Shown piece by piece: positions 1 to 8,028 of a stretch of DNA of 26,020 nucleotides; the first letter of the stretch is position 1, and the number at the start of each line of letters is the position of its first letter. The translations under genes were made by a program, and so were the position numbers. The stretch comes from Bacteroidota bacterium (GTDB lineage Bacteria > Bacteroidota > Bacteroidia > Flavobacteriales > Flavobacteriaceae). The notes below the pieces were generated by a model. It was given only the letters and a program-made list of their open reading frames with translations, was not told the DNA's origin and made no database searches. The DNA lies in NCBI GenBank assembly GCA_024278565.1, contig JAJRSY010000219.1, positions 1-26,020 of the forward strand, in the 5' to 3' direction.

Positions 1-102
1 GGAGTAAGGTATCATATCGTAAGGGGCGCTTTAGACACCGCAGGTGTCGAAGGTAGAACCCAACGAAGATCCAAATACGGAGCAAAACGCCCTAAGAAGT
101 AA
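1..102 (+). CDS. rpsL: 30S ribosomal protein S12, C-terminal fragment (gene starts before the window)
   Basis: The first 33 codons read in frame from base 1 to a TAA stop at 100-102 and match the conserved C-terminus of S12: VRYHIVRGALDTAGVEGRTQ followed by a basic tail ending KRPKK. S12 is the decoding-centre protein of the small subunit. The fragment is followed by rpsG and fusA, the standard str operon order, which supports the call. The N-terminal part, with the decoding loops, lies outside the window. Confidence 0.95.
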   Translation, partial: GVRYHIVRGALDTAGVEGRTQRRSKYGAKRPKK

Positions 103-290
103 ATGAAAATGGTTAGAGGAACAAGGTCTTAAGTGCAAAAAAAAATAATTGAACATTCCGATTTTCTTTTCTCTTCTTTGGAGAAACGGGAATGAGGGCA
201 AATCAGAAAAGTGTTTAATTGATTTTTTAATTTTCGACAGAAGTGCTAACCTAAAAACCAGCAACCAAAAAACTTTGAAAAGAAGAAGTA
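103..290 (+). other. rpsL-rpsG spacer, 188 nt, no gene recognised
   Basis: This gap is longer than most in the operon. It is A/T-rich and holds only a weak 5-bp stem (TTCTC/GAGAA near 168-185). A short reading frame across it continues out of phase into rpsG and has no recognisable protein features. I see no terminator with a T-run and no convincing promoter. Confidence 0.5.
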
Positions 291-767
291 ATGAGAAAAA
301 AGCAGGCAAAGAAAAGGCCGTTGTTGCCAGATCCAAGATTTGACGACCAGTTGGTGACCCGTTTTGTGAACATGATGATGTGGGACGGAAAGAAATCAGT
401 CGCATTTAGTGTATTCTATGGCGCAATTGATATTGTAGAAGAGAAAAAGACCGACGAGGAAAAAACAGCCTTAGAGTTGTGGAAAGATGCATTGTCAAAT
501 GTAATGCCACATGTTGAGGTGAGAAGTAGAAGAGTGGGTGGGGCTACATTTCAGATTCCCATGCAGATTCGACCGGACCGTAAGATATCAACCGCCATGA
601 AGTGGTTGATCAGTTTTGCCAGAAAGCGAAATGAAAAGGGAATGGCACAGAAATTGGCAGGTGAAATTTTGGCAGCTTCGAAAGAAGAAGGTGCGGCAGT
701 CAAGAAAAAAACGGACACCCACAAGATGGCAGAGGCAAACAAGGCATTCTCTCACTTTAGATTTTAA
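291..767 (+). CDS. rpsG: 30S ribosomal protein S7
   Basis: This 158-residue protein matches S7 over its whole length: a basic start MRKKQAKKRPLLPDPRF, then VTRFVNMMMWDGKK, and VEVRSRRVGGATFQIPMQI in the middle. S7 binds the 3' major domain of 16S rRNA, nucleates assembly of the head and contacts E-site tRNA. The ATG at 291 is chosen because family members start with MRKKQA. It is preceded by a purine-rich GAAGAAGAAG stretch rather than a clear Shine-Dalgarno site. It lies 6 nt before fusA, as expected in a str operon. Confidence 0.98.
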   Translation: MRKKQAKKRPLLPDPRFDDQLVTRFVNMMMWDGKKSVAFSVFYGAIDIVEEKKTDEEKTALELWKDALSNVMPHVEVRSRRVGGATFQIPMQIRPDRKISTAMKWLISFARKRNEKGMAQKLAGEILAASKEEGAAVKKKTDTHKMAEANKAFSHFRF

Positions 768-773
768 CCAATA

Positions 774-2906
774 ATGTCAAGAGATTTAAAATACACAAGA
801 AATATAGGTATTGCGGCGCATATTGATGCCGGTAAGACCACAACTACCGAACGTATATTGTTCTACACGGGGGTAAGCTATAAGATAGGAGAGGTGCATG
901 ATGGTGCTGCAACTATGGACTGGATGGAGCAAGAGCAAGAACGGGGTATCACCATTACCTCGGCCGCCACAACCTGTACTTGGGAATTTCCAACAGAAAA
1001 TGGGGAGCCCACCGATGATGCAAAAGATTTTCACTTTAATATAATAGATACCCCTGGCCACGTTGATTTTACTGTAGAGGTAAATCGGTCACTTAGGGTT
1101 CTTGATGGTTTGGTTTTCTTGTTCAGTGCGGTTGATGGCGTTGAGCCACAGTCCGAAACGAACTGGAGGCTGGCCGACAACTATAAGGTGCCAAGAATTG
1201 GTTTTGTAAATAAGATGGATCGTCAAGGTTCTGACTTTCTTATGGTAAACCGCCAAGTGAAAGAAATGTTGGGCTCCAATGCGGTGCCCATTGTTTTGCC
1301 CATTGGTGACGAAGATGATTTTAAGGGAATAGTTGATTTGGTAAGAAACAGGGCCATTGTTTGGCATGATGATAATTATGGATCCACATTTGACGTCGTT
1401 GACATACCTGCAGAAATGCAAGCTGAAGTGAAGGATTATAGGGCAAAGCTTATTGAGGCCGTTGCCGAGTATGATGAGGTCTTGATGGAGAAATTCTTTG
1501 AAGATGAAGATTCCATTACTGAAGATGAGGTGCATAACGCATTAAGGGCTGCGGTTATGGATATGGCCATTATACCCATGATATGCGGTTCTGCCTTTAA
1601 AAATAAAGGAGTACAGTTTTTGTTGGATGCGGTTTGTAGGTACCTGCCCTCGCCATTGGATAAAGAGGCAATTGTTGGTATAAACCCTGATACTGAAGAG
1701 GAGGTTTTGCGTAAGCCGGGTATAAACGAACCATTTGCGGCATTGGCCTTTAAAATTGCGACAGACCCCTTTGTAGGGCGTTTAGCATTTTTTCGTGTAT
1801 ATTCTGGGCGTTTAGACGCTGGATCTTATGTGTTGAACAACCGTTCGGGTAAAAAAGAACGTATTTCACGAATCTACCAGATGCATGCCAACAAGCAAAA
1901 TGCAATCGATTATATTGAAGCTGGTGATATTGGAGCAGCTGTTGGTTTTAAAAGTATCAAAACAGGAGATACCCTTTCTGCGGAAAAGTATCCGATTGTT
2001 TTAGAATCAATGGACTTTCCCGATCCCGTAATTGGTATTGCAGTTGAGCCAAAAACAAAGGCAGATGTTGATAAGTTGGGCATGTCTTTGGCGAAATTGG
2101 CCGAAGAGGATCCTACTTTTCAGGTAAAGACCGATGAAGCCTCGGGCCAGACGATTATTTCTGGCATGGGTGAGCTTCACTTAGATATTATAGTAGATCG
2201 TTTAAGACGTGAGTTTAAAGTAGAGGTCAACCAAGGTCAACCACAGGTAGAGTATAAAGAGGCTTTAACCAAAACAGCTTCGCATAGGGAAACCTATAAA
2301 AAACAATCTGGTGGGCGTGGCAAGTTTGGTGATATCGTATTTGAAATGGGTCCTGCGGACGATGATTTTGAAGGAGTGGGATTGCAGTTTATAGATAAGA
2401 TCAAAGGAGGGCGCATTCCCAAAGAATTTATCCCTTCTGTAGAAAAAGGTTTCCAAGCTGCAATGAAAAACGGGCCTTTGGCCGGTTATGAAATGGATAA
2501 AATGAAGGTGACACTGAATGACGGTTCGTTTCATGCAGTAGATTCAGATTCACTTTCCTTTGAGCTGGCCGCCAAAATAGGCTATAGGGCAGCAGCCAAA
2601 GCAGCAGGTGCAGTAATTATGGAGCCTATCATGAAGATAGAAGTGCTTACGCCGGAATTGAATATGGGCGATATTGTTGGCGATCTCAACCGTAGAAGGG
2701 GTACAATCAGCGACATGAGTGATAGAGCTGGATCTAAAGTAGTTAAAGGTACAGTTCCGCTTTCCGAAATGTTTGGGTATGTTACCTCGTTGAGAACCTT
2801 GTCTTCGGGTAGGGCTACATCAACAATGGAGTTTTCACATTATGCAGAAACCCCATCCAATATTTCAGAAGAGGTAATCAAAGCAGCCAAAGGCGTAACC
2901 GCTTAA
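774..2906 (+). CDS. fusA: Elongation factor G
   Basis: A 710-residue translational GTPase that drives translocation of tRNA and mRNA through the ribosome and acts in recycling. The G domain is intact: P-loop AHIDAGKT at 15-22, GITI at 58-61, DTPGH at 92-96 and NKMD at 146-149. A short acidic insertion (about residues 74-85) precedes DTPGH. Domain II (about 310-400) and domains III-V follow, including the domain IV stretch GGRGKFGD. The length is normal for EF-G. The gene sits 6 nt after rpsG, and a 109-nt repeat-bearing gap separates it from rpsJ. No second EF-G copy is in the window. Confidence 0.98.
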   Translation: MSRDLKYTRNIGIAAHIDAGKTTTTERILFYTGVSYKIGEVHDGAATMDWMEQEQERGITITSAATTCTWEFPTENGEPTDDAKDFHFNIIDTPGHVDFTVEVNRSLRVLDGLVFLFSAVDGVEPQSETNWRLADNYKVPRIGFVNKMDRQGSDFLMVNRQVKEMLGSNAVPIVLPIGDEDDFKGIVDLVRNRAIVWHDDNYGSTFDVVDIPAEMQAEVKDYRAKLIEAVAEYDEVLMEKFFEDEDSITEDEVHNALRAAVMDMAIIPMICGSAFKNKGVQFLLDAVCRYLPSPLDKEAIVGINPDTEEEVLRKPGINEPFAALAFKIATDPFVGRLAFFRVYSGRLDAGSYVLNNRSGKKERISRIYQMHANKQNAIDYIEAGDIGAAVGFKSIKTGDTLSAEKYPIVLESMDFPDPVIGIAVEPKTKADVDKLGMSLAKLAEEDPTFQVKTDEASGQTIISGMGELHLDIIVDRLRREFKVEVNQGQPQVEYKEALTKTASHRETYKKQSGGRGKFGDIVFEMGPADDDFEGVGLQFIDKIKGGRIPKEFIPSVEKGFQAAMKNGPLAGYEMDKMKVTLNDGSFHAVDSDSLSFELAAKIGYRAAAKAAGAVIMEPIMKIEVLTPELNMGDIVGDLNRRRGTISDMSDRAGSKVVKGTVPLSEMFGYVTSLRTLSSGRATSTMEFSHYAETPSNISEEVIKAAKGVTA

Positions 2907-3015
2907 AAAAGAGAAAATAAATAAAAGAATCAAGAACCGAGAAATTCAAAGATTTCCTTCTCTGAACTTGAACCATGCTTACGGCAGGCAGGCTTGAACT
3001 TGAACTTTAAAAAAT
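2907..3015 (+). repeat. fusA-rpsJ spacer with CTTGAA repeats and a GGCAGGCAGG half-palindrome
   Basis: The spacer contains TGAACTTGAACCATGC (from 2962), then GGCAGGCAGG at 2983-2992, then CTTGAACTTGAACTTT just before the rpsJ start. The same order of parts, with substitutions, recurs in the rplN-rplX spacer (about 8700-8827), so the two spacers are related by repeat spread or descent. No terminator is visible. Confidence 0.7.
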
Positions 3016-3321
3016 ATGAGTCAGAAAATCAGAATAAAACTAAAATCTTACGATTACAATTTGGTAGACAAGTCTGCCGAGAAGATTGTAAAGACGGTAA
3101 AATCGACCGGAGCGGTAGTTACAGGTCCGATTCCTTTACCAACGCACAAAAAAATATTTACGGTTTTGCGTTCACCGCACGTAAATAAAAAGTCAAGAGA
3201 GCAATTTCAACTGAGTTCATATAAAAGACTCTTGGATATTTACAGCTCCTCGTCAAAAACCATTGATGCGCTTATGAAGTTAGAGCTTCCGAGTGGTGTT
3301 GAGGTTGAGATTAAGGTCTAA
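3016..3321 (+). CDS. rpsJ: 30S ribosomal protein S10
   Basis: A 101-residue S10, starting MSQKIRIKLKSYD and carrying GPIPLPTHKKIFTVLRSPHV, the conserved loop that reaches into the head of the small subunit. S10 also partners NusB in antitermination in bacteria studied so far. It opens the S10 gene set. The ATG at 3016 gives the family N-terminus. It is followed by an unusually long 229-nt gap with a terminator-like hairpin before rplC, so rpsJ may be expressed separately from the genes after it. Confidence 0.98.
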   Translation: MSQKIRIKLKSYDYNLVDKSAEKIVKTVKSTGAVVTGPIPLPTHKKIFTVLRSPHVNKKSREQFQLSSYKRLLDIYSSSSKTIDALMKLELPSGVEVEIKV

Positions 3322-3352
3322 TTCAGAATTCTAAATTCAGAATTTAGAATTG
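3321..3352 (+). repeat. Heptamer repeat and palindrome after rpsJ
   Basis: Four 7-bp units, ATTCAGA, ATTCTAA, ATTCAGA and ATTTAGA, run from the last base of the rpsJ stop and end in ATTG. Positions 3328-3338 and 3340-3350 are exact inverted repeats (ATTCTAAATTC and GAATTTAGAAT) around a single A. The stretch lacks a T-run, so it is not by itself an intrinsic terminator on the + strand. Confidence 0.75.
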
Positions 3353-3392
3353 AAAAAACATGTCCTGAGCTGCGTGCAAGGGAAAAACGGTA

Positions 3393-3432
3393 AAAATTCA
3401 AACAGGGTTGAATTTTACGCCCTGTTTTTTTT
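3393..3432 (+). terminator. Candidate attenuator between rpsJ and rplC
   Basis: The stem AAACAGGG (3400-3407) pairs with CCCTGTTT (3420-3427), with a loop of about 12 nt, and is followed by eight T residues at 3425-3432: an intrinsic terminator inside the ribosomal operon. An overlapping stem, AAAATTCAA (3393-3401) with TTGAATTTT (3408-3416), uses part of the same bases and cannot form at the same time. This arrangement resembles an antiterminator/terminator pair. Regulation is inferred. Confidence 0.6.
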
Positions 3433-3460
3433 GAAAAGTATTGAAGTAAGTAGTTATAAT
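3431..3460 (+). promoter_or_regulatory. Possible promoter for rplC and downstream genes
   Basis: TTGAAA at 3431-3436 and TATAAT at 3455-3460 are 18 nt apart, directly after the terminator-like hairpin. Bacteroidota primary sigma factors usually prefer TTTG and TAnnTTTG boxes, so this E. coli-like match may be chance in AT-rich DNA. Its position after a terminator is what makes it worth noting. Confidence 0.3.
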
Positions 3461-3511
3461 TATAAACAGATCAAGGGTTTTATTTTTCCTTTTGGAAATC
3501 TACGATCCAAA

Positions 3512-3533
3512 ACCTGCCGGAAGGCAGGCAGGT
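3512..3533. repeat. CCTGCC/GGCAGG palindrome upstream of rplC
   Basis: CCTGCC (3513-3518), GGAA spacer, GGCAGG (3523-3528), followed by CAGGT. It is GC-rich in an AT-rich spacer and belongs to the same palindrome family seen at 23049, 25053 and 25101. It lies 18 nt before the rplC start. Confidence 0.75.
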
Positions 3534-3550
3534 CTAAAATCTAAAATCAA

Positions 3551-4168
3551 ATGTCTGGGTTAATAGGAAAAAAAGTAGGTATGACCAGCATCTTTGACGA
3601 AAATGGCAAGAATATGCCATGTACCGTTATAGAAGCAGGGCCATGCGTGGTTACCCAAGTCAGAACCGAAGAGGTCGACGGGTACAATGCCCTTCAGCTT
3701 GGTTTCGATGACAAGGCAGAGAAACGTGCTAATAAGGCCGAGACCGGTCACTTTAAAAAAGCAGGTTCATCTCCCAAGAAAAAAGTCGTTGAGTTCCAAG
3801 ATTTTGAAGGAGAGTACAAATTGGGCGATACCGTTGGTGTCGACGTTTTTGTAGAAGGTGAGTTTGTTGATGTCGCTGGAACATCAAAAGGGAAAGGTTT
3901 TCAAGGTGTTGTCAAAAGGCACGGTTTTGCTGGTGTTGGTCAGGCGACCCACGGTCAGCACAACAGGTTAAGGGCTCCAGGCTCTATTGGTGCTGCATCA
4001 TACCCGGCCAGAGTTTTCAAAGGAATGAAAATGGCAGGTAGAATGGGTGGTGAACGAGTAACGGTTCAAAACCTAAAAGTTTTAAAAGTAGTACCAGAGA
4101 AAAACCTTATCGTAGTAAAAGGGTGTGTGCCCGGTCATAAGAACGCTTACGTAACTATTCAGAAGTAA
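3551..4168 (+). CDS. rplC: 50S ribosomal protein L3
   Basis: A 205-residue L3, one of the two proteins that start large-subunit assembly and reach the peptidyl transferase centre. It begins MSGLIGKKVGMTSIFDENGK. The conserved loop HGQHNRLRAPGSIGAASYPA is followed by RVFKGMKMAGRMGG, the extension that enters the rRNA core. The ATG at 3551 fits the family. The stop overlaps the rplD start by one base (TAATG), suggesting translational coupling. No Shine-Dalgarno site precedes it; the leader is A-rich. Confidence 0.98.
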   Translation: MSGLIGKKVGMTSIFDENGKNMPCTVIEAGPCVVTQVRTEEVDGYNALQLGFDDKAEKRANKAETGHFKKAGSSPKKKVVEFQDFEGEYKLGDTVGVDVFVEGEFVDVAGTSKGKGFQGVVKRHGFAGVGQATHGQHNRLRAPGSIGAASYPARVFKGMKMAGRMGGERVTVQNLKVLKVVPEKNLIVVKGCVPGHKNAYVTIQK

Positions 4169-4809
4169 TGAAGGTAGCAGTTTTAGATATCAAAGGAAAA
4201 GAAACAGGTAGAAAGGCAGACCTTTCTGATGCTGTTTTTGCAATAGAGCCGAACAATCACGCTGTTTATTTAGATGTGAAGCAATATTTGGCGCATCAAC
4301 GACAAGGGACCCACAAATCAAAGGAAAGAGCCGAAATTGCGGGTAGTACCAGAAAGATCAAGAAACAAAAAGGTACAGGTACCGCACGTGCGGGCAGTAT
4401 CAAATCGCCTATTTTTAGGGGAGGTGGTCGAATTTTTGGTCCCCGACCTAAAGATTATACGCAAAAATTGAATAAAAACCTGAAGCGTTTAGCACGTAAA
4501 TCAGCTTTGAGCATCAAGTCAAAAGAGAAGGCCATAATTGTGGTTGAGGACTTCAATTTCGAGGCGCCAAAAACGCAGGATTTTGTGAACGTTTTAAAGT
4601 CTTTGGGCTTGGAGAACAAAAAATCTTTGTTTGTGTTGGGCGGTTCAAATAATAGCGTATATTTGTCTTCGCGTAATTTGAAACGCTCTGAGGTCATAAC
4701 TAATTCAGAATTAAGTACTTACAAAATATTGAATGCAAACAATATTGTGCTGTTGGAAGGCTCGTTAGAAGGAATTGAAGCGAACCTAAATAAAGTAGGA
4801 AAACTATGA
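4168..4809 (+). CDS. rplD: 50S ribosomal protein L4
   Basis: A 213-residue L4 with the long basic internal loop (about residues 45-100, with GTGTARAGSIKSPIFRGGGR) that lines the peptide exit tunnel, where macrolide-resistance changes occur in other bacteria. L4 represses its own operon in E. coli; whether it does so here is unknown, but a terminator-like hairpin lies upstream of rplC. The start overlaps the rplC stop by one base, and the stop overlaps the rplW start by four (ATGA), so three genes are tightly coupled. Confidence 0.97.
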   Translation: MKVAVLDIKGKETGRKADLSDAVFAIEPNNHAVYLDVKQYLAHQRQGTHKSKERAEIAGSTRKIKKQKGTGTARAGSIKSPIFRGGGRIFGPRPKDYTQKLNKNLKRLARKSALSIKSKEKAIIVVEDFNFEAPKTQDFVNVLKSLGLENKKSLFVLGGSNNSVYLSSRNLKRSEVITNSELSTYKILNANNIVLLEGSLEGIEANLNKVGKL

Positions 4810-5096
4810 GTGTGTTGATTAAGCCAATTATTACGGAAAAAATGACCGCAGATAGCGAGTTGCACAACCGTTACGGTTTCTTTGTTGACCCGAAGGCCAA
4901 CAAGATCCAGATTAAGGAAGCTGTGGAAAAAACGTATGGAGTTTCTGTAAAGAAAGTCCGTACCATGAATTATGGTCCATCAAGAAAATCACGGTTTACC
5001 AAAACAGGTGTGCAGCATGGAAAGACAAATGCTATCAAAAAAGCGATAGTAGATGTAGTTGAAGGCGATATTATTGATTTTTACAGTAATCTATAA
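4806..5096 (+). CDS. rplW: 50S ribosomal protein L23
   Basis: A 96-residue L23, the exit-tunnel protein that docks trigger factor and the signal recognition particle. It starts MSVLIKPIITEKMT and contains NKIQIKEAVEKTYGVSVKKV, the conserved core helix and strand, with a basic loop SRKSRFTKTGVQHGKTNAIKKA. Length is typical. The ATGA overlap with rplD makes coupled translation likely, and rplB follows 9 nt later. Confidence 0.97.
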   Translation: MSVLIKPIITEKMTADSELHNRYGFFVDPKANKIQIKEAVEKTYGVSVKKVRTMNYGPSRKSRFTKTGVQHGKTNAIKKAIVDVVEGDIIDFYSNL

Positions 5097-5105
5097 AGAC
5101 AAGGA

Positions 5106-5930
5106 ATGTCAGTTAGAAAATTAAAACCAGTCACTCCAGGACAGCGTTTTAGAGTAGTAAACGGATTTGACGCCATTACTACTGATAAGCCGGAGAAGAG
5201 CTTGCTCGCTCCGTTAAAAAAGTCCGGAGGTAGAAACAGCCAAGGAAAAATGACCATGCGCCATAGGGGTGGGGGTCATAAAAGAAGGTATCGTGTTATC
5301 GATTTCAAAAGAGATAAACAAGATGTTGCCGCTACGGTAAAATCGATTCAATACGACCCGAACAGAACGGCTTTTATTGCATTGTTGGAGTATGCCGACG
5401 GTGAGAAAAAATATATAATCGCACAAAACGGATTGCAAGTAGGTCAGACGGTAGTGTCTAGTAAAACGGCCGCCCCAGAGATTGGTAATGCAATGCCTTT
5501 AACTGATATTCCATTAGGTACGATTATTTCATGTATTGAATTGCGACCTGGACAAGGAGCCGTTATGGCAAGAAGTGCAGGTACATTTGCCCAGTTGATG
5601 GCGAAGGACGGTAAGTTCGTTACCGTTAAAATGCCGTCTGGGGAAACAAGATTGATTCTTTCAGGTTGTTTGGCGACCATTGGTGCGATATCAAATTCAG
5701 ACCACCAATTGTTGGTGTCTGGTAAGGCAGGTAGAAGCAGATGGTTGGGTAGAAGGCCAAGAACAAGGCCAGTGGCAATGAACCCTGTCGATCACCCAAT
5801 GGGTGGTGGAGAAGGAAAGGCTTCCGGTGGCCATCCAAGATCAAGAAACGGTATACCAGCGAAAGGGTTTAGAACCCGTTCAAAAACAAAGAGCACGAAC
5901 AAGTATATATTAGAACGTAGAAAGAAATAA
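5106..5930 (+). CDS. rplB: 50S ribosomal protein L2
   Basis: A 274-residue L2, needed for subunit joining and peptidyl transferase centre structure. The N-terminal segment carries GRNSQGKMTMRHRGGGHKRR, and the C-terminal region carries NPVDHPMGGGEG, including the conserved histidine of the VDHPMGGG motif, followed by SGGHPRSRNG. Length is the family norm. The start is preceded by AAGGA three bases upstream, too close for a standard Shine-Dalgarno site. Confidence 0.98.
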   Translation: MSVRKLKPVTPGQRFRVVNGFDAITTDKPEKSLLAPLKKSGGRNSQGKMTMRHRGGGHKRRYRVIDFKRDKQDVAATVKSIQYDPNRTAFIALLEYADGEKKYIIAQNGLQVGQTVVSSKTAAPEIGNAMPLTDIPLGTIISCIELRPGQGAVMARSAGTFAQLMAKDGKFVTVKMPSGETRLILSGCLATIGAISNSDHQLLVSGKAGRSRWLGRRPRTRPVAMNPVDHPMGGGEGKASGGHPRSRNGIPAKGFRTRSKTKSTNKYILERRKK

Positions 5931-5943
5931 AAAGTAGATAAAA

Positions 5944-6222
5944 ATGGCACGTTCACTAAAAAAAGGACCTTACGTTCACTATAGTTTGGAGAAGAAGATT
6001 CTACAAAGCGCTACTTCTGGAAAGAAGTCAGTGATAAAGACATGGTCAAGAGCATCAATGATAACACCTGATTTTGTTGGGTTGACCATAGCGGTCCACA
6101 ACGGAAGACAATTTGTGCCGGTATTCGTTACCGAGAACATGGTTGGGCATAAGTTGGGTGAATTTTCTCCGACAAGATCTTTTAGGGGTCATGCAGGAGC
6201 AAAGAACAAAGGTAAAAAGTAA
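5944..6222 (+). CDS. rpsS: 30S ribosomal protein S19
   Basis: A 92-residue S19, head protein that forms a pair with S13 near the A site. It begins MARSLKKGPYVHYSLEKKI and carries IKTWSRASMITPDFVGLTIA, then the signature VTENMVGHKLGEFSPTRSFR. Length matches the family. It follows rplB by 13 nt and precedes rplV by 3 nt, the usual order in the S10 set. Confidence 0.98.
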   Translation: MARSLKKGPYVHYSLEKKILQSATSGKKSVIKTWSRASMITPDFVGLTIAVHNGRQFVPVFVTENMVGHKLGEFSPTRSFRGHAGAKNKGKK

Positions 6223-6225
6223 GCA

Positions 6226-6633
6226 ATGGGAGTTCGAAAAAAACAGATGGCCGAAAGATTTAAGGCCGAGAAGAAGAATATAGCCTTCGCGAAGTTGAAT
6301 AATTGTCCCACTTCTCCAAGAAAAATGCGCTTGGTAGCTGATTTGGTTCGAGGGGTGCAGGTAGAAAAGGCTTTGGCTATTTTAAGATTTAACCCAAAGG
6401 AAGCGTCCCGCAGGTTAGAGAAATTATTACTTTCCGCTCTGGCCAATTGGCAAGCAAAAAATGAAGAGGGTGATATGGAAGATGCGGATCTAATCATAAA
6501 AGAGATACGTGTTGATAGTGGTAGTATGTTGAAAAGATTACGACCTGCCCCACAGGGTAGGGCACATAGAATTAGAAAGCGTTCAAACCATGTGACATTG
6601 GTTTTGGGGTCTAACAATAATATAGCAAGCTAG
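6226..6633 (+). CDS. rplV: 50S ribosomal protein L22
   Basis: A 135-residue L22, somewhat longer than the roughly 110 residues of E. coli L22 because of an N-terminal extension MGVRKKQMAERFKAEKKN. The core NCPTSPRKMRLVADLVRG and the tunnel hairpin MLKRLRPAPQGRAHRIRKRS are present. L22 contacts all 23S rRNA domains and narrows the exit tunnel with L4. A start at the internal Met of QMAERF (residue 8) is also possible. It is separated from rpsC by only 4 nt. Confidence 0.95.
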   Translation: MGVRKKQMAERFKAEKKNIAFAKLNNCPTSPRKMRLVADLVRGVQVEKALAILRFNPKEASRRLEKLLLSALANWQAKNEEGDMEDADLIIKEIRVDSGSMLKRLRPAPQGRAHRIRKRSNHVTLVLGSNNNIAS

Positions 6634-6637
6634 TAGA

Positions 6638-7363
6638 ATGGGACAGAAAACAAATCCGATAGGAAATCGTTTGGGAATTATCAGAGGATGGGAATCAAAC
6701 TGGTACGGAGGAAACGATTATGGAGATAAACTAGCTGAAGATAGTAAAATACGTAAGTATATTCATGCGCGTTTGGTAAAGGCAAGTGTGTCAAGGGTGA
6801 TTATTGAGCGTACACTTAAATTGATTACGGTTACCATTACCACAGCAAGACCAGGTATTATCATTGGTAAGGGTGGTCAAGAAGTTGATAAGCTTAAAGA
6901 AGAGCTTAAGAAGATTACCGACAAAGAAGTTCAGATCAATATTTACGAAATAAAAAGACCTGAGGTAGATGCCAATTTGGTAGCTGCCAGTATTGCCCGT
7001 CAGATTGAAAGTAGAATTTCGTTTAGACGTGCAATTAAAATGGGTATTGCCGCTGCCATGCGTATGAATGCTGAAGGAATCAAAATTCAGATTTCAGGTC
7101 GTTTGAACGGGGCTGAAATGGCACGTTCAGAAACCTATAAAGATGGTAGAATACCGCTGTCTACATTTAGGGCCGATATTGACTATGCCTTGCATGAAGC
7201 GCAGACCACTTATGGTAAGTTGGGTATCAAAGTATGGATTATGAAAGGCGAAGTTTATGGTAAGAGAGATCTTTCCCCTTTAGTTGGCATGACCAAAGGA
7301 GGAGGTGATAAAGGAGGTAAAGGTAAGCGTGGAGATGGCGGAAGAAAACAACGTCGTAGATAG
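6638..7363 (+). CDS. rpsC: 30S ribosomal protein S3
   Basis: A 241-residue S3, which helps form the mRNA entry channel and its helicase activity. It begins MGQKTNPIGNRLGIIRGWES. The KH domain signature IIIGKGGQEVDKL is near residues 75-87, and the S3 C-terminal domain (about 110-210) carries ISGRLNGAEMARSE. The tail GGGDKGGKGKRGDGGRKQ is a low-complexity basic, Gly-rich extension of the kind seen in Bacteroidota S3. Confidence 0.98.
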   Translation: MGQKTNPIGNRLGIIRGWESNWYGGNDYGDKLAEDSKIRKYIHARLVKASVSRVIIERTLKLITVTITTARPGIIIGKGGQEVDKLKEELKKITDKEVQINIYEIKRPEVDANLVAASIARQIESRISFRRAIKMGIAAAMRMNAEGIKIQISGRLNGAEMARSETYKDGRIPLSTFRADIDYALHEAQTTYGKLGIKVWIMKGEVYGKRDLSPLVGMTKGGGDKGGKGKRGDGGRKQRRR

Positions 7364-7385
7364 TAAAATTATAAAGAAGTAGAAA

Positions 7386-7811
7386 ATGTTACAACCTAAG
7401 AGAACCAAGTTTCGCAAGATGCAAAAAGGCCGGATGAAAGGTATATCAGGCAGAGGGCACCTACTTTCAAACGGTATGTTCGGTATGAAATCTTTAGAAA
7501 CCAGTTTCATAACATCGCGCCAAATAGAGGCAGCTCGTATTGCGGCCACTAGGTATATGAAAAGGGAAGGGCAACTGTGGATCAAGATTTTTCCAGACAA
7601 GCCCATTACCAAAAAACCATTAGAGGTTCGTATGGGTAAAGGTAAAGGTGCGCCAGAGTATTTTGTCGCCGTTGTACTGCCCGGAAGAATTATGTTCGAA
7701 GTTGCAGGTGTTGGTATTGATGTCGCCAAGGAAGCATTGCGTTTAGCGGCTCAGAAACTACCGGTGAAAACAAAATTTATCGTAGCTAGGGATTATACCG
7801 TTAGTGAATAA
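7386..7811 (+). CDS. rplP: 50S ribosomal protein L16
   Basis: A 141-residue L16 that positions A-site tRNA on the large subunit. It starts MLQPKRTKFRKMQKGRMKG and carries RQIEAARIAATRYMKREG and RMGKGKGAPEYFVAVV, the conserved core. Length is close to the E. coli protein (136). The gap to rpsC is 22 nt, and the stop abuts the leader of rpmC. Confidence 0.98.
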   Translation: MLQPKRTKFRKMQKGRMKGISGRGHLLSNGMFGMKSLETSFITSRQIEAARIAATRYMKREGQLWIKIFPDKPITKKPLEVRMGKGKGAPEYFVAVVLPGRIMFEVAGVGIDVAKEALRLAAQKLPVKTKFIVARDYTVSE

Positions 7812-7823
7812 TTGGAGATAAGC

Positions 7824-8015
7824 ATGAAAAAAAAGGAAATAAAAGAGTTATCGATAGAAGGACTTAAAACAAAGTTCGCCGAGCTTAAAAAAGAACATGC
7901 CGATTTAAAAATGGCACATTTCGTTACCCCGTTGGAAAACCCACTTCAGATTAGAAAAGTGAGAAGAACGGTTGCGAGATTGGCAACTGAATTAACTAAT
8001 AGGGAAAACCAATAA
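7824..8015 (+). CDS. rpmC: 50S ribosomal protein L29
   Basis: A 63-residue two-helix protein at the tunnel exit, next to L23. The sequence MKKKEIKELSIEGLKTKF with a C-terminal IRKVRRTVARLATEL is typical L29. An in-frame TTG at 7812 would add four residues (MEIS). The ATG at 7824 is preferred because it gives the family N-terminus and because GGAGA at 7814-7818 lies at ribosome-binding distance, one of the few Shine-Dalgarno-like sites in the operon. Confidence 0.93.
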   Translation: MKKKEIKELSIEGLKTKFAELKKEHADLKMAHFVTPLENPLQIRKVRRTVARLATELTNRENQ

Positions 8016-8028
8016 TTGGTTCTGCTTT

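Noticed and set aside
149..343. A 64-codon reading frame across the rpsL-rpsG gap
   Set aside because: It overlaps the rpsG start out of frame and has low-complexity Lys/Ser content. rpsG is certain, so this is a shadow.
3350..3544. A 64-codon reading frame in the rpsJ-rplC gap
   Set aside because: It runs through the heptamer, the terminator hairpin and a GC palindrome; the sequence has no protein-like conservation and its start lies in the repeat.
7812..7823. TTG start for L29
   Set aside because: It abuts the rplP stop and would add four residues not seen in the family; the ATG at 7824 has a ribosome-binding sequence.
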